Below, one piece after another: positions 45,319 to 55,101 of a stretch of DNA of 64,000 bases. Position 1 is the first letter of the stretch, and each line of letters starts with the position of its first letter. This DNA is from Caminibacter pacificus (GTDB taxonomy: Bacteria > Campylobacterota > Campylobacteria > Campylobacterales > Nautiliaceae). The DNA lies in assembly GCF_003752135.1 (NCBI RefSeq), contig NZ_RJVK01000001.1, positions 186,001 through 250,000 of the forward strand, read 5' to 3'. The notes below the pieces were generated by a model, which was given only the letters and a program-made list of their open reading frames with translations, did not search any database and was not told where the DNA came from. Position numbers and translations under genes: made by a program.

Positions 45319-45657
45319 ATGTTAGAACTTCTATTTTCGTTTAAAGGTAGAATAAATAGGTTGAAATATTTTGCTGTTATGTTGGGGTTGTTTTTGGTGA
45401 GTTTAGCGCCTGACTTTGTTTGTAAAAATAATCCAGATAGCTCCATATGTATGATTTTTATTCTTTTGGTTATTCCTATGATATGGGTGAATTTTGCAAT
45501 TATCGTAAAAAGATTTCACGATTTGAATAGAAGTGGTTGGTGGGCTCTTTTGATGTTGGTGCCTGTTGTGAATTTTATTATCGGGCTTTTTCTTTTATTC
45601 AAAAAAGGTACAGAAGGCACCAATGACTTCGGAGCCGACCCTTTAGCTAATAGTTAA
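45319..45657 (+). CDS. DUF805 family membrane protein
   Basis: The 112-residue protein has the DUF805 pattern: FSFKGRINRLKYFAVML at the start, three or four hydrophobic segments, the RFHDLNRSGWWALLMLVPVVN motif, and a polar ending (KKGTEGTNDFGADP). The function of the family is unknown. It lies alone on the plus strand between ubiX and flgA, and its stop overlaps the flgA stop by 4 bases, so it looks like an insertion into an otherwise conserved minus-strand block. Confidence 0.9.
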   Translation: MLELLFSFKGRINRLKYFAVMLGLFLVSLAPDFVCKNNPDSSICMIFILLVIPMIWVNFAIIVKRFHDLNRSGWWALLMLVPVVNFIIGLFLLFKKGTEGTNDFGADPLANS

Positions 45658-46238
45658 TTTTCTAAAGTTACGACGCCTTTGTCGGTAACTTTTGCATTGA
45701 AGATTTTTCTGTTCATTTCAATAGGTATAATATCTCCTATGTTTCCGTCTCTTAGTGCTTTTGCACTCGAAGATATGGTAATGTTTTTCGATTTTATCAA
45801 GACGCTTACTCTCTCTCCTCTTAAAACGGCAGGTGCTATTTTCGTATTCGATTCGTTGATAACGGAATTTTTCGAAATTATTTTTGATGCAATGAGGTTA
45901 GGTGAAATTTTTTCAAGAGGTTTTGAATAAAAATATCTGAATTTTACGATTTTTTTTACTACATAAGGCAAAATAGGGGAGTTTTGTCTGATTATGGAAG
46001 TTGCTACGAAAACCGGAATTTCAGCTTTTATAGTGATGTAATAATATTTGCCGTCAATTATGATACTGCCAGAATTTTGTTTCGGGCTTAATAGGAATTT
46101 TATTTTTTTATAATGTTTCGGAAGTGCGGGGTTTGCAGTTATTTTTTCGATAATAATATTGGGATATGTTTTTTTGTAAAAGTTAATTATTTCGCTTTTA
46201 ACAGAAGCAAAAAGAAAAAGAGGGATTAAAAATATTAT
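45654..46238 (-). CDS. flgA: FlgA, flagellar P-ring assembly chaperone (no canonical start codon)
   Basis: FlgA is the periplasmic chaperone for P-ring building. The C-terminal SAF domain is clear ([30 protein letters not shown], then [15 protein letters not shown]). Open-frame calling from standard starts sees only the last 105 residues (from TTG 45971). The frame in fact stays open upstream to the lon stop, and encodes a good signal peptide ([17 protein letters not shown]) and about 90 more residues, giving 194. No ATG, GTG or TTG lies in that stretch. An ATA at 46235 touches the lon stop codon (TAATA). Alternatively, an ATG at 46251 comes into frame if one C of the run at 46246-46248 is dropped. 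Confidence 0.75.
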   Translation of the reverse strand: MIFLIPLFLFASVKSEIINFYKKTYPNIIIEKITANPALPKHYKKIKFLLSPKQNSGSIIIDGKYYYITIKAEIPVFVATSIIRQNSPILPYVVKKIVKFRYFYSKPLEKISPNLIASKIISKNSVINESNTKIAPAVLRGERVSVLIKSKNITISSSAKALRDGNIGDIIPIEMNRKIFNAKVTDKGVVTLEN

Positions 46239-48559
46239 TTTACGAGGGCATGGTCCAAAACTTCGTCAATAGTTTTTACCGGTACTATTTCAAGCCCTTC
46301 TTTTACTTCCTCAGGAACGTCATCAAGGTCTCTTTCATAATTTTTTACCGGTATGAGTACTTTTTTGATTTTAGCTTTATAAGCGGCTATCAGTTTTTCT
46401 TTAAGCCCGCCGATTGGTAAAACTTCTCCGGTTAGAGTAATTTCACCCGTCATCGCTACGTCGGATTTTACTTTTGTTTCGCTAAATATACTTGCAATTG
46501 CCGTTGCCATCGTAATTCCCGCACTCGGTCCGTCTTTTGGTATCGCTCCCTCAGGTACGTGAATATGGACGTTGTATTTGTAATAAATCGGCTCTTTAGA
46601 TTTCTCTTTTACTTTTATTTTTTTGTTGTCGATTAAGACTTTGATAAGTGTAAATGCTATATGAGCCGATTCTTTCATAACGTCTCCGAGTTGCCCGGTT
46701 AAGATAACTTGGCCTTTTCCTCTATATTTTACGGCTTCGACTTTAAGTACGTCTCCACCAACAGGAGTCCATGCAAGTCCGTTTACCACTCCGACTTTGT
46801 CTTTTTTCTCTACGGCTTCGATTCCGTAATAGCCTTTTTCGAGATAATCTTTTAAGTTTTTGAGCGTAACTTTTACTTTTTCTTTACCTTCTAAAATCTC
46901 AAGAGCGGCTTTTCTCATAATTTTCGCGATTATTCTTCTTAAGTTTCTAACACCCGCTTCTTTTGTATATTTGTCTATTATTTCTCTTAACGCCGCATCG
47001 CTAATAGAGACTTCGCTTTTTTTAAGAGAATGTTTTTTCGCTTCTTGCGGAATAAGGTATCTTTTTGCTATTTCGAATTTCTCTTGAGGTGTGTAGCTTC
47101 CTATAAAAATCATCTCCATTCTGTCTCTAAGAGGTGCCGGAATGGTGCTCGGGTCGTTTGCCGTTGCGATAAATAGTACTTTGCTTAAATCAAGATCGAA
47201 ATTCAGATATAAATCCCTAAAATGTGTATTTTGTTCAGGGTCTAATATCTCAAGAAGTACGGCTGTCGGGTCTCCTCTGTATCTTGAGATTTTGTCTATT
47301 TCATCAAGTACCATAACCGGGTTCATCTCTTTTGCGTTGATGATTCCCTGAGCAATACGTCCTGGCATTGCTCCGATGTAAGTTCTTCTGTGACCTCTTA
47401 GTTCGTTTACGTCTTCAAGTCCCCCAAGAGCGATTCTAACAAGGTTTCTATCAAGCGCTTTTGCTATCGAATTTGCAAGACTCGTTTTACCAACTCCCGG
47501 AGGCCCTACAAAACATAAAGTGGCGCCGCTGAATTCTTCGTTTCTTTTCTTAGCAAGCTCTTTTGCCGCAAAATATTCTACTATTCTCTCTTTTGGTTTT
47601 TTTAGTCCGTAATGGTCTTTATCAAGCCTTTTTTGAAGTTCTTCAATACTGAAATCTTCTTTTGCATAGTTACAAAACGGAACTTCCAAAGCCCATTCGA
47701 TATAGTTTTGAGTCGTGGTAGCTTCGGCACTATCGGGGTGCATACGTGATAAGCGGTCGATTTGTTTTTTTATCTCTTTATATGCGTCTTCTCTCATGCA
47801 AGGTTTTAATTGTTCGAGTTTTTCTCTATACTCTTTTATCTCTTCTTCAAGCTCGTTTGTCATACCGAGCTCTTGTTGGATAAGTTTTAGTTGTTGTTTT
47901 AGAAGATGTTCTCTATTGGCTTCTTGGACTTGCTCCATTACTTTTCTTGAGAGCTCGTTTTTTAGTTTGATAGATTCAATTTCTTCTAAAATAAAATGAA
48001 TTAATTTAATAAGTCTCTCTTTTGTGTTTATTTCTTTGAAAAGTTCGTATCCTTTTTCGATAGGAAGTTTTAGAGAACTTGCAATAATATCTACTATTCT
48101 ATCGGCGTCTGAATTGCTGTCTATAATTTTTATAAAGTCTTTTGGAAAAAACGGATTAAGTTCGCTCAAAGTAACAATATGCTCTTTTAGCGTTTCAAGA
48201 AGTGCGGAAACTTCTTTTTTATCTCCAGGTTCGCTTGCTACTTTATCAACAATCGCAATTGTCGGGTTTTTATCGGTAATTTCGATAATTTTACCTCTTG
48301 CAAGCCCTTGAAATAGGATTTTTACTTTGCCTTCAGGGAGTGTTACTTTTCTGATAATAGTACCGATAGTCCCGTAAGTTCCGGGTTCGTCTTTTATTGA
48401 GACGAAGATTAAAGAGTGGTCGTTTATTGCTTTTTGAATAGCTATAATATCCTCTTTTTCTTCAAGAAAAATCGGAATAATCATAAAAGGATAAATTAAC
48501 TCTTTTTCTTTTATTACGGGAATTTCAGCCGGTAAATCTTTATAGTTTTCTAATGTCAT
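46235..48559 (-). CDS. lon: ATP-dependent protease Lon
   Basis: Lon degrades misfolded and regulatory proteins. The 774-residue protein contains the N-terminal substrate domain, a long coiled coil (about 190-280), Walker [16 protein letters not shown], Walker [11 protein letters not shown], and the proteolytic dyad serine in [16 protein letters not shown] with lysine in the later helix [18 protein letters not shown] start at ATG 48559 behind AAGGAGAG; an in-frame TTG at 48574 overlaps that site. It follows bamD by 8 bases. Its last codons overlap the probable flgA start, and the precise C-terminus (HALVK) depends on the C-run discussed there. Confidence 0.95.
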   Translation of the reverse strand: MTLENYKDLPAEIPVIKEKELIYPFMIIPIFLEEKEDIIAIQKAINDHSLIFVSIKDEPGTYGTIGTIIRKVTLPEGKVKILFQGLARGKIIEITDKNPTIAIVDKVASEPGDKKEVSALLETLKEHIVTLSELNPFFPKDFIKIIDSNSDADRIVDIIASSLKLPIEKGYELFKEINTKERLIKLIHFILEEIESIKLKNELSRKVMEQVQEANREHLLKQQLKLIQQELGMTNELEEEIKEYREKLEQLKPCMREDAYKEIKKQIDRLSRMHPDSAEATTTQNYIEWALEVPFCNYAKEDFSIEELQKRLDKDHYGLKKPKERIVEYFAAKELAKKRNEEFSGATLCFVGPPGVGKTSLANSIAKALDRNLVRIALGGLEDVNELRGHRRTYIGAMPGRIAQGIINAKEMNPVMVLDEIDKISRYRGDPTAVLLEILDPEQNTHFRDLYLNFDLDLSKVLFIATANDPSTIPAPLRDRMEMIFIGSYTPQEKFEIAKRYLIPQEAKKHSLKKSEVSISDAALREIIDKYTKEAGVRNLRRIIAKIMRKAALEILEGKEKVKVTLKNLKDYLEKGYYGIEAVEKKDKVGVVNGLAWTPVGGDVLKVEAVKYRGKGQVILTGQLGDVMKESAHIAFTLIKVLIDNKKIKVKEKSKEPIYYKYNVHIHVPEGAIPKDGPSAGITMATAIASIFSETKVKSDVAMTGEITLTGEVLPIGGLKEKLIAAYKAKIKKVLIPVKNYERDLDDVPEEVKEGLEIVPVKTIDEVLDHALVK

Positions 48560-48567
48560 GTCTCTCC

Positions 48568-49185
48568 TTACCAATAAAATAGTTTTTTATACCATGGAAT
48601 TACAGGCGGTTTTGAATCTTTTGGTAATGTAGTTTTGTATTTTTGAGCGGCTTTTATTTTGCCTTCTTTTTTATATAGCTTATATATTTTAGCGTATAGA
48701 TATTTTTTTGTCAAGAGTGCTTTCATATAAATTGTGTTTACTTCGTATAAGAAGTTTGAGTTGGGATACTGCAATTTGTAATTTTCACACTCTTTTATCA
48801 AATTGAGGATTTTTCCTTCGTTTGTGTATGAGTTTTGGTAAGAGAGAAAATCTATTTTGATTTTTTGGTATTCGCACCAAGGAATTTCTTGTGGGGTTGC
48901 GAATCTTTTTTCGTATTGATTCAAATAAAATTTCGCAAGCTGAAAATCCTCATTTTTTAGATGAGCGTAAAAAAGCATTAATAAATCTTCTTTTATATAA
49001 ATAGAACCCGGAAACGCGGCTTCAAGGTCCAAAAGATAATTATCGGCATTGTCATAATATCCACTTTCTAAAGCTTTGTAAATTTGGTTGTGAATTCCAA
49101 GAGCGGAGTTTGCAGTTTTTTCGGCCGTTTTATTGCTACAAGCCAAAAAAAGCAAAAAAGGGAGTAAAAATATAATTTTACGCAT
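48568..49185 (-). CDS. bamD: BamD-like outer-membrane assembly lipoprotein
   Basis: The 205-residue protein starts with a lipoprotein signal peptide ([18 protein letters not shown]; lipobox LFLAC, lipidated cysteine at 16). The remainder is built of TPR-like helices ([24 protein letters not shown] and [18 protein letters not shown]), the BamD/YfiO/ComL pattern. BamD is part of the machine that inserts outer-membrane proteins. It overlaps the end of valS by 8 bases and precedes lon; the same bamD-lon order occurs in Campylobacter as I recall it. Confidence 0.85.
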   Translation of the reverse strand: MRKIIFLLPFLLFLACSNKTAEKTANSALGIHNQIYKALESGYYDNADNYLLDLEAAFPGSIYIKEDLLMLFYAHLKNEDFQLAKFYLNQYEKRFATPQEIPWCEYQKIKIDFLSYQNSYTNEGKILNLIKECENYKLQYPNSNFLYEVNTIYMKALLTKKYLYAKIYKLYKKEGKIKAAQKYKTTLPKDSKPPVIPWYKKLFYW

Positions 49186-51751
49186 TTAATTTCCTTAGTT
49201 CTTCTTCAATTTTTTGAAGTTTTTCTTTGTTTTCGTTTAATTCGGCTTGGTTTTTCTCAACCACTTCTTTTGGTGCGCGCTCGATAAAGTTTTTGTTTTG
49301 TAGCTTTTTCTCTAATTTTTCCACTTCTTTTTGTAATTTTTGTTTTTGTTTGTTCAATCTTTCGATAATCGGTTTTAGGTCTATCTCCTCTTTGCTAACC
49401 ATAGTTTCGAGATTATCGCTTATATCTCTGATTGCATTTTCAATAGGTTCGTTTACGAATTCTATCTCTTCTACTTTTGCAAGTTTTTTGATGTACTCTT
49501 TTGCCATTTCAGGCAGATTCGCCAAAACATACGCTTTTTTGAAGTTGCTTTGAGTTAAGGCTTTTATTCTTCTAAGACTTACAATCGCTTCGATTATCAA
49601 ATCGAAATCAGCAGGTTTTTCTACATCTTTTACTTTTGGATACTCTTTTAACATAATAGTATTTTCTTTTACGTCGGTTTTGCTTAATTCTTGATATAAA
49701 AATTCAGTCAAGAAAGGCATAAACGGATGAAGAAGTTTCATAGATTCTTTGAAAATAGCTCCGAGCTCCGCAATAGAATCTTTGCTTACTTTGCTAAGTT
49801 CGATTCCCCAGTCGCAGAAATCCTGCCATAAATATCTATAAAGAGTCATTGCCGCGTCGTTAAATCTGTATTCGTCAAGTTCGCGTCTAACGTTTTTAAC
49901 GGCTTCGTTGAATTTATAAAGCATCCATTTTCCAAGTTCCGTTTTAATTTCGATATTATCCAAATCTTCGAATTTTTCTTGATGCATAGTTAAAAATCTT
50001 GCGGCGTTGTAGAGTTTATTGGTAAAGTTTCTCGATTCTACGATTTTAGCTTCGCTAAGTTTAATATCTCTTCCTTGTACAGCAAGTACCGCAAGAGTGA
50101 ATCTAAGCGCGTCGGCTGAGTATTTTTCGATAATTTCAAGAGGGTCTATTACGTTTCCTTTTGATTTACTCATTTTTTGACCGTGTTCGTCTCTAACGAG
50201 TGCGTGAAGATATACGTCGCGGAAAGGTACGTCTTTTAAGAAATGAACTCCCATCATCATCATTCTCGCAACCCAGAAAAAGAGAATATCAAATCCCGTA
50301 ATTAAAAGATTATTCGGATAAAATCTTTCCAAATCTTCAGGTTGCCATTTAATACCTTTGCCCCATTCGCCGTTTTCCCATCCGAGAGTTGAAAAAGGCC
50401 AAAGAGCCGAACTAAACCAAGTATCGAGTACATCCGGGTCTTGGTGGAAATTTTTGCTATGACATTTCGGACATTCACTCGGTTCTTCCACGCTTACCCA
50501 TTCATGTCCGCATTCGTCGCAGTAATATACCGGAATTTGGTGTCCCCACCATAGCTGACGGCTGATACACCAATCTCTAAGTTCTCTCATCCAAGCGTCA
50601 TAGTTGTTTTTCCATTGAGCAGGATGAAATTTCACATCACCTCTATTTGCAGCTTCTATTGCAGGAATCGCCACTTCTTTTTTCAAAAACCACTGAGTCG
50701 AAACATACGGCTCGATTACGCTTTTACATCTGTAGCAGTGACCCACTTGGTGAATATGTTTTTCTCTTTTTTCGATAAAACCTAATTCTTCTAACTTTTC
50801 TACTATTTTAGGTCTTGCTTCGAGTCTGTCAAGCCCTTTGAATTTTCCGGCGTGTTCGTTTAAGATACCTTTTTCATCGAATACTTTTATAAGTTCAAGG
50901 TTGTGTCTAAGTCCCACTTCGTAGTCGTTCGGGTCGTGAGCCGGCGTTACTTTCACGGCACCCGTACCGAATTCCATATCTACGTATTCATCCGCAATTA
51001 TCGGAATTTCTCTGTTTATAATAGGAAGTCTTACTTTTTTGCCGATTAGATGTTTATATCTCTCATCTTCAGGATTTACCATAACTGCCGTATCTCCGAA
51101 ATAAGTTTCGGGTCTTGTCGTTGCAACTACGATATATTCGTCGCTATCTACAATCGGGTATTTGATATAAACAAGTTCTCCCTCATGAGTTTCGTATTCC
51201 ACTTCGATATCGCTTAGTGCCCCGTCTTTCGGACACCAGTTAACCATATAGTTGCCTTTTACGATGTAACCTTCGTCGTATAGTCTTTTAAATGCTACTC
51301 TTACGGCTCTTTGTAGTCCTTCATCCATTGTGAATCTCTCTCTGCTCCAAGCAGGAGATGCACCGAGGCTTCTAAGCTGTTTTGTAATCGTACCGCCTGA
51401 GAATTCCTTCCATTCCCATACTCTTTTTAAAAACTCTTCGCGCCCTAACTCTTCTTTTGTTTTTCCTTCGGCCAATAGCTGTTTTTCAACAACGTTTTGA
51501 GTTGCGATTCCGGCGTGGTCGGTTCCCGGTTGCCAAAGCGTAGCGTAGCCGTCCATTCTTTTGTATCTAACCATAATATCTTGGAGCGTAAAAGTCAAAG
51601 CGTGACCGATATGAAGGCTTCCTGTAACGTTTGGAGGAGGCATCATGATACAGAAGTTTTTATCTTTTGAATAGTCAACTTCGAAAAATCCCTCTTTTTC
51701 CCAAGTTTCGTACGTGCTTTTTTCGTATTCTTTAGGATTGTATTCTCTCAC
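49178..51751 (-). CDS. valS: Valyl-tRNA synthetase
   Basis: The 857-residue class I synthetase charges tRNA-Val. The HIGH motif is in PPPNVTGSLHIGHALT and KMSKS is in EHGQKMSKSKGNVIDP. The editing domain (TTRPETYFGDTAVMV; GTGAVKVTPAHDPNDYEVG) is present, as are two zinc-finger-like cysteine sets (CDECGHEW, CPKCHSKN). The C-terminal tRNA-binding coiled coil is complete. It opens the valS-bamD-lon-flgA minus-strand unit, with a TATAAT box at 51773-51778 on the minus strand. Confidence 0.97.
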   Translation of the reverse strand: MREYNPKEYEKSTYETWEKEGFFEVDYSKDKNFCIMMPPPNVTGSLHIGHALTFTLQDIMVRYKRMDGYATLWQPGTDHAGIATQNVVEKQLLAEGKTKEELGREEFLKRVWEWKEFSGGTITKQLRSLGASPAWSRERFTMDEGLQRAVRVAFKRLYDEGYIVKGNYMVNWCPKDGALSDIEVEYETHEGELVYIKYPIVDSDEYIVVATTRPETYFGDTAVMVNPEDERYKHLIGKKVRLPIINREIPIIADEYVDMEFGTGAVKVTPAHDPNDYEVGLRHNLELIKVFDEKGILNEHAGKFKGLDRLEARPKIVEKLEELGFIEKREKHIHQVGHCYRCKSVIEPYVSTQWFLKKEVAIPAIEAANRGDVKFHPAQWKNNYDAWMRELRDWCISRQLWWGHQIPVYYCDECGHEWVSVEEPSECPKCHSKNFHQDPDVLDTWFSSALWPFSTLGWENGEWGKGIKWQPEDLERFYPNNLLITGFDILFFWVARMMMMGVHFLKDVPFRDVYLHALVRDEHGQKMSKSKGNVIDPLEIIEKYSADALRFTLAVLAVQGRDIKLSEAKIVESRNFTNKLYNAARFLTMHQEKFEDLDNIEIKTELGKWMLYKFNEAVKNVRRELDEYRFNDAAMTLYRYLWQDFCDWGIELSKVSKDSIAELGAIFKESMKLLHPFMPFLTEFLYQELSKTDVKENTIMLKEYPKVKDVEKPADFDLIIEAIVSLRRIKALTQSNFKKAYVLANLPEMAKEYIKKLAKVEEIEFVNEPIENAIRDISDNLETMVSKEEIDLKPIIERLNKQKQKLQKEVEKLEKKLQNKNFIERAPKEVVEKNQAELNENKEKLQKIEEELRKLNA

Positions 51752-51772
51752 TCAAAATCCTTTTTTGGTGCA

Positions 51773-51778
51773 ATTATA
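51773..51778 (-). promoter_or_regulatory. -10 box of valS
   Basis: TATAAT read on the minus strand (AGTATAATTGC), about 22 bases before the valS start. No -35 box is evident. Confidence 0.55.
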
Positions 51779-51803
51779 CTAAAAATAGGCGATTGCTTAA
51801 AAT

Positions 51804-51830
51804 TTGACAAACTCTCAAATTTGCTATAAT
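51804..51830 (+). promoter_or_regulatory. Promoter of fliW-proC
   Basis: TTGACA at 51804-51809 and an extended -10 box TGCTATAAT ending at 51830. The 15-base spacer is short, but the TG extension compensates. It lies 40 bases before the fliW start. Confidence 0.65.
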
Positions 51831-51870
51831 TTGGAATAGCATTTGCTTGTTATGGCAAAAAAGGATTAAA

Positions 51871-52242
51871 ATGAAATTTAACGTTGTGCTTCCGATTTTG
51901 GGATTTGAGGATGAAAAAGAGTTCGAACTCGAAGAAGTAAGCGATATTTTTTACAGACTAAAAGGTAAAAACGTAACCTTTACACTCGTAAATCCCTTTG
52001 CGCTTAGGGACGATTACGATTTTGAAATAAGCGAAAGCGAACAAAAGGCTTTAAAGCTTGATGAAAATAAAAAGTTTTTGGTGTTAAATATCGTAACACT
52101 TAATGAAGATTTTCTAAAATCCACGGTAAATTTCGCAGCGCCTTTGATTTTTAATATGGATGATAAACTTATGGGTCAGGTAATACTTGATAAATATCCG
52201 TACTCTTTAGCCGAGCCTTTGGCAAATTTTAAAAAAGGATAG
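51871..52242 (+). CDS. fliW: Flagellar assembly factor FliW
   Basis: FliW binds flagellin and also the translational regulator CsrA, linking flagellin synthesis to secretion. The 123-residue protein shows the family pattern: FNVVLPILGFEDEKEFELEEV, FTLVNPFALRDDYDFEI, VLNIVTLNE and VNFAAPLIFN. I start at ATG 51871, behind AAAAAGGA; an in-frame ATG-like start at 51847 has no ribosome-binding site. csrA is not adjacent. proC follows after 3 bases, matching the fliW-proC order I recall in Campylobacter. Confidence 0.93.
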   Translation: MKFNVVLPILGFEDEKEFELEEVSDIFYRLKGKNVTFTLVNPFALRDDYDFEISESEQKALKLDENKKFLVLNIVTLNEDFLKSTVNFAAPLIFNMDDKLMGQVILDKYPYSLAEPLANFKKG

Positions 52243-52245
52243 GGT

Positions 52246-52986
52246 TTGAAGGTCACTTTGATAGGATACGGAGCTATGGCAAGCGCCATAGCCGAGGGAT
52301 TAAAAGATAAATACGAACTTGAAGTTATAGGAAGAGACAAAGAAAAACTTAAAAACTTCTCAGAAAAATACGGCGCAAAATATTATACTTTCGAAGAAGC
52401 TAATATCGATAATAAAATCGTAATTTTAGCCGTAAAACCATATGTTTTGGACGAAGTGGCTCAAAAATTAAAGGGAAAAGCAAAATTATTAATCTCGATT
52501 CTTGCCGGAAAACCTCTAAAAGAGTTACAAAAAATCCCCGCTTTTTCATATATAAGAGCAATGCCGAACGTAGCCGCTAAATACGCAGCTTCCACAACCG
52601 CAATTACGGGAGATATCGATTCAAAAGAGCTTGCAACCGAAATTTTAGGTGCGATAGGGAAAGTCGTTTGGGTAAATAGTGATGACGAAATCGATATGGC
52701 AACCGCAATTATTGGTAGCGGTCCGGCATTTTTGGCTATAATAGCGGAAGCAATTAGTGACGGAGGAGTTTATTGCGGTCTAAAAAGAGATGTCTCAATA
52801 GAACTTACAAAAGGTTTGTTCGAGAGTTTTGCAAAATTGGATGATGATTTTTCGCAAATAAAAAACAGCGTAATGTCTCCTAAAGGAACGACGGCAGAAG
52901 GTATTAGAACTCTCGAAGAAGAGGGAGTTAGGGGAAAAATAATGAAAGGGATTATAAACACTTATGAAAAGTCAAAAAAAATTTAA
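52246..52986 (+). CDS. proC: Pyrroline-5-carboxylate reductase
   Basis: ProC makes the last step of proline synthesis. The 246-residue protein has the N-terminal Rossmann motif LIGYGAMASAIAEGL, ILAVKPYVLDEVAQ, RAMPNVAA, and the C-terminal signature SPKGTTAEGIRTLEEEGVRG. GSGPAFL marks the dimer domain. It uses a TTG start after GGATAGGG. Its 3' end overlaps the first pseudopilin gene by 23 bases. Confidence 0.95.
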   Translation: MKVTLIGYGAMASAIAEGLKDKYELEVIGRDKEKLKNFSEKYGAKYYTFEEANIDNKIVILAVKPYVLDEVAQKLKGKAKLLISILAGKPLKELQKIPAFSYIRAMPNVAAKYAASTTAITGDIDSKELATEILGAIGKVVWVNSDDEIDMATAIIGSGPAFLAIIAEAISDGGVYCGLKRDVSIELTKGLFESFAKLDDDFSQIKNSVMSPKGTTAEGIRTLEEEGVRGKIMKGIINTYEKSKKI

Positions 52987-53650
52987 GGCTTTTACTTTAA
53001 TAGAAGTTTTGATTTCGATAATTATAATCGGTATCGTTATGGCTACGATTCCTATTATGATGACGGCATTTACTACTTCGGTTAAAACTAATATAAAAGA
53101 AGAAGTTTTTTTCTCTCAGTTTTCATTACTTAATATAATTGTCGCAAAATATTTTGATGAGAACAATACGGTTGGTGAGAATTATTATAAAGACTTGAAT
53201 GCAACAAATGGAGATAGCGAACTTTTGATTAATGCTTATACGGACGGATTATATAGAATAGGAAAACATCAAATCGAAGCCGGAACAAAATCGTTAATAA
53301 CTCCGGATTTTAGAAGCGGTAGTGCCGATACCGTTTCGCATATCGGACCTGATGCAAACGAACCTAACGAAACAACATATGATGATATTGACGATTATAA
53401 CGGTTATGGAGAACATCATGCCGGAGTTGAAAGTCAAGGATATGATTTAAACGTAACCGTTAAATATATTCCCGATAGTACCAATTATTGGGATACGAAT
53501 ATTACGTTTACTTATACAAGCGGGGTGACGACTACCGCTACAAATATAAAACTTATAACTATAACGACCGTTTTAAAAGACGGAACCGTAATAAAATTAA
53601 GTTATCCAAGATGTAATATTGGGCGTTCGGCTATGCTTTCATATAAATAG
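52964..53650 (+). CDS. Type II pseudopilin / competence pseudopilin (CtsT-like position)
   Basis: The 228-residue protein has a class III signal: short basic leader (MKSQKKFKA), then FTLIEVLISIIIIGIVMATIPIMM, with cleavage by prepilin peptidase expected before F10 and glutamate at mature position 5. The rest is a globular domain with acidic, asparagine-rich loops (PDANEPNETTYDDIDDYNGY) that could bind calcium. In Campylobacter jejuni the gene after proC is the transformation pseudopilin ctsT, so a role in DNA uptake is a reasonable inference. It is followed by two more pilin-like genes. Confidence 0.75.
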   Translation: MKSQKKFKAFTLIEVLISIIIIGIVMATIPIMMTAFTTSVKTNIKEEVFFSQFSLLNIIVAKYFDENNTVGENYYKDLNATNGDSELLINAYTDGLYRIGKHQIEAGTKSLITPDFRSGSADTVSHIGPDANEPNETTYDDIDDYNGYGEHHAGVESQGYDLNVTVKYIPDSTNYWDTNITFTYTSGVTTTATNIKLITITTVLKDGTVIKLSYPRCNIGRSAMLSYK

Positions 53651-53658
53651 GAGAATTA

Positions 53659-54657
53659 ATGAAAAAAGCTTTTACTTTAATTGAAATATTAGTGGTATTA
53701 ATAATTGTAGGTATATTAGCTACGATAACTACACAAATAATTTATAAAGTTTATCAAAACTACTATATTTCCAGAGCTTTAAACAAGCTCTCTTTTAAAA
53801 CGGATATTGTTTTAAATATGATAGCAAGTAAAATGACTCAAAGAGTTCCTAATTCCACGATTGCTGTGGAGTGTAACGCTACTAACGGTGGGTGTGCTAA
53901 CGGAAACGTACTTTCTTATAAATCGGTATCACTGGTAACTCCCGCGGATGCATATAAATATCCCGTGCTTGAATGGCTGGCAAAAGACGTATACTCAAAA
54001 AGAGGAATATATGACGATGCGAAAGGTTACATCGTACCCGGATGGGCCGGATTTGTAGATTTAATAAATACGGTGGATTTAGGTAATGACGAATATAATA
54101 TAAGTATGCCGTTTAGTAATTTTAACATTGTAGAGAATATGGATTCAAACTGGACAGCTCAATGGGGAGTTTCGACGGGTGGTAGCGTATTTGCCGGAAA
54201 ATACGAAGTTTTGATATTTTCAGGTGCGGATGATAGGGGAGACTTTAGTGAAGTAAACTCTTCATACGGGTATTATAACGGTCCCGCTCAAAATGTTTTT
54301 CAGGTAAAAAGTTTTAAAGTGGATGAAAACAAAACCGTTGCCGATGTCAAGGCTATAAGTACGTCTAATAGTACGATGGTCTTTGAAGGCTTTTATTTGG
54401 TAAATTCCGCAATGGCTATCGTGCCGGTTTATAATCCCGATACTAAAGATTTTAATTTAACTCTTAGACAAAATTATTATCCATGGAATTCCGAAACATA
54501 CGTCAACGGTAATAGTACTTTAATATCAACTCACGTAACACAATTTAGATTTAGAGAACAAAACGGAATCATGAGAATCTATATTTGTATAAGCGATCCT
54601 AAAGTAAAAGCAGGTGATGAAAAAATTACAATTTGTAAAGAAAAGGTGGTATTCTAA
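53659..54657 (+). CDS. Large minor pseudopilin (PilW/GspJ-like)
   Basis: The 332-residue protein begins MKKAFTLIEILVVLIIVGIL, a textbook prepilin signal with cleavage after A4 and glutamate at mature position 5. A large domain with many asparagine and tyrosine residues and one pair of cysteines in ECNATNGGC follows; two cysteines near the end (ICISD, TICKE) may form a second disulphide. Size and order resemble minor pilins PilW/GspJ, which form the tip of the pseudopilus. It shares its stop with the start of the next gene (TAATG-type overlap at 54657). Confidence 0.75.
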   Translation: MKKAFTLIEILVVLIIVGILATITTQIIYKVYQNYYISRALNKLSFKTDIVLNMIASKMTQRVPNSTIAVECNATNGGCANGNVLSYKSVSLVTPADAYKYPVLEWLAKDVYSKRGIYDDAKGYIVPGWAGFVDLINTVDLGNDEYNISMPFSNFNIVENMDSNWTAQWGVSTGGSVFAGKYEVLIFSGADDRGDFSEVNSSYGYYNGPAQNVFQVKSFKVDENKTVADVKAISTSNSTMVFEGFYLVNSAMAIVPVYNPDTKDFNLTLRQNYYPWNSETYVNGNSTLISTHVTQFRFREQNGIMRIYICISDPKVKAGDEKITICKEKVVF

Positions 54658-55070
54658 TGAAAAAAGGGTTTTCGTTACTTTTTACTTTAATTTTTATAAT
54701 TATTATGGCGATGGTGGGTGTTATGATTTTGGAACTCGGTGCATCATCTACAAGACATACGGCAAGAAGTTTTATGGATACCAGAGCCGATCTTGCGCTA
54801 AGAGCGGCAACAGAATATGCGGTTTTGGCAATGCAAGGGCACGATTATGCCACTTACGGAAGAATTAAAAAAATTGATTTATCATTTCCTGAATTTAACG
54901 CGGAAGTCAGATTTCACTATTTTACACCTTCTTGCACCACTACAAATGGAGATTGTACTTATGAAGATACGAATGATACTAATATGACCGCACTCGTTTA
55001 TGTTACTGTAACGTCTAAAAACCCCGATTTTTATATCAGAAAAGTAAGAGTTACACTTCAAAACCCTTGA
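54657..55070 (+). CDS. PilX/GspK-like minor pseudopilin
   Basis: The 137-residue product starts MKKGFSLLFTLIFIIIMAMVGVMIL. It has the basic leader and hydrophobic helix of a pilin, but the glutamate at mature position 5 is missing (FSLLF), as in GspK/PilX-type tip subunits. A short domain with one cysteine pair (SCTTTNGDC) follows. It is coupled to the gene before it. The trio lacks assembly ATPase, platform protein or secretin genes here; those must lie elsewhere. Confidence 0.7.
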   Translation: MKKGFSLLFTLIFIIIMAMVGVMILELGASSTRHTARSFMDTRADLALRAATEYAVLAMQGHDYATYGRIKKIDLSFPEFNAEVRFHYFTPSCTTTNGDCTYEDTNDTNMTALVYVTVTSKNPDFYIRKVRVTLQNP

Positions 55071-55077
55071 TGTTTGA

Positions 55078-55083
55078 TATAAT
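55078..55083 (+). promoter_or_regulatory. -10 box of hpf
   Basis: TATAAT within TTTGATATAATTTAAC, 18 bases before the hpf ATG. It separates hpf from the pseudopilin genes. Confidence 0.6.
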
Positions 55084-55101
55084 TTAACAAAAAGGAGTAA
55101 T

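Noticed and set aside
47715-48311. Serine-rich plus-strand frames opposite lon
   Set aside because: Typical antisense artefacts of a lysine/glutamate-rich gene; no independent signals.
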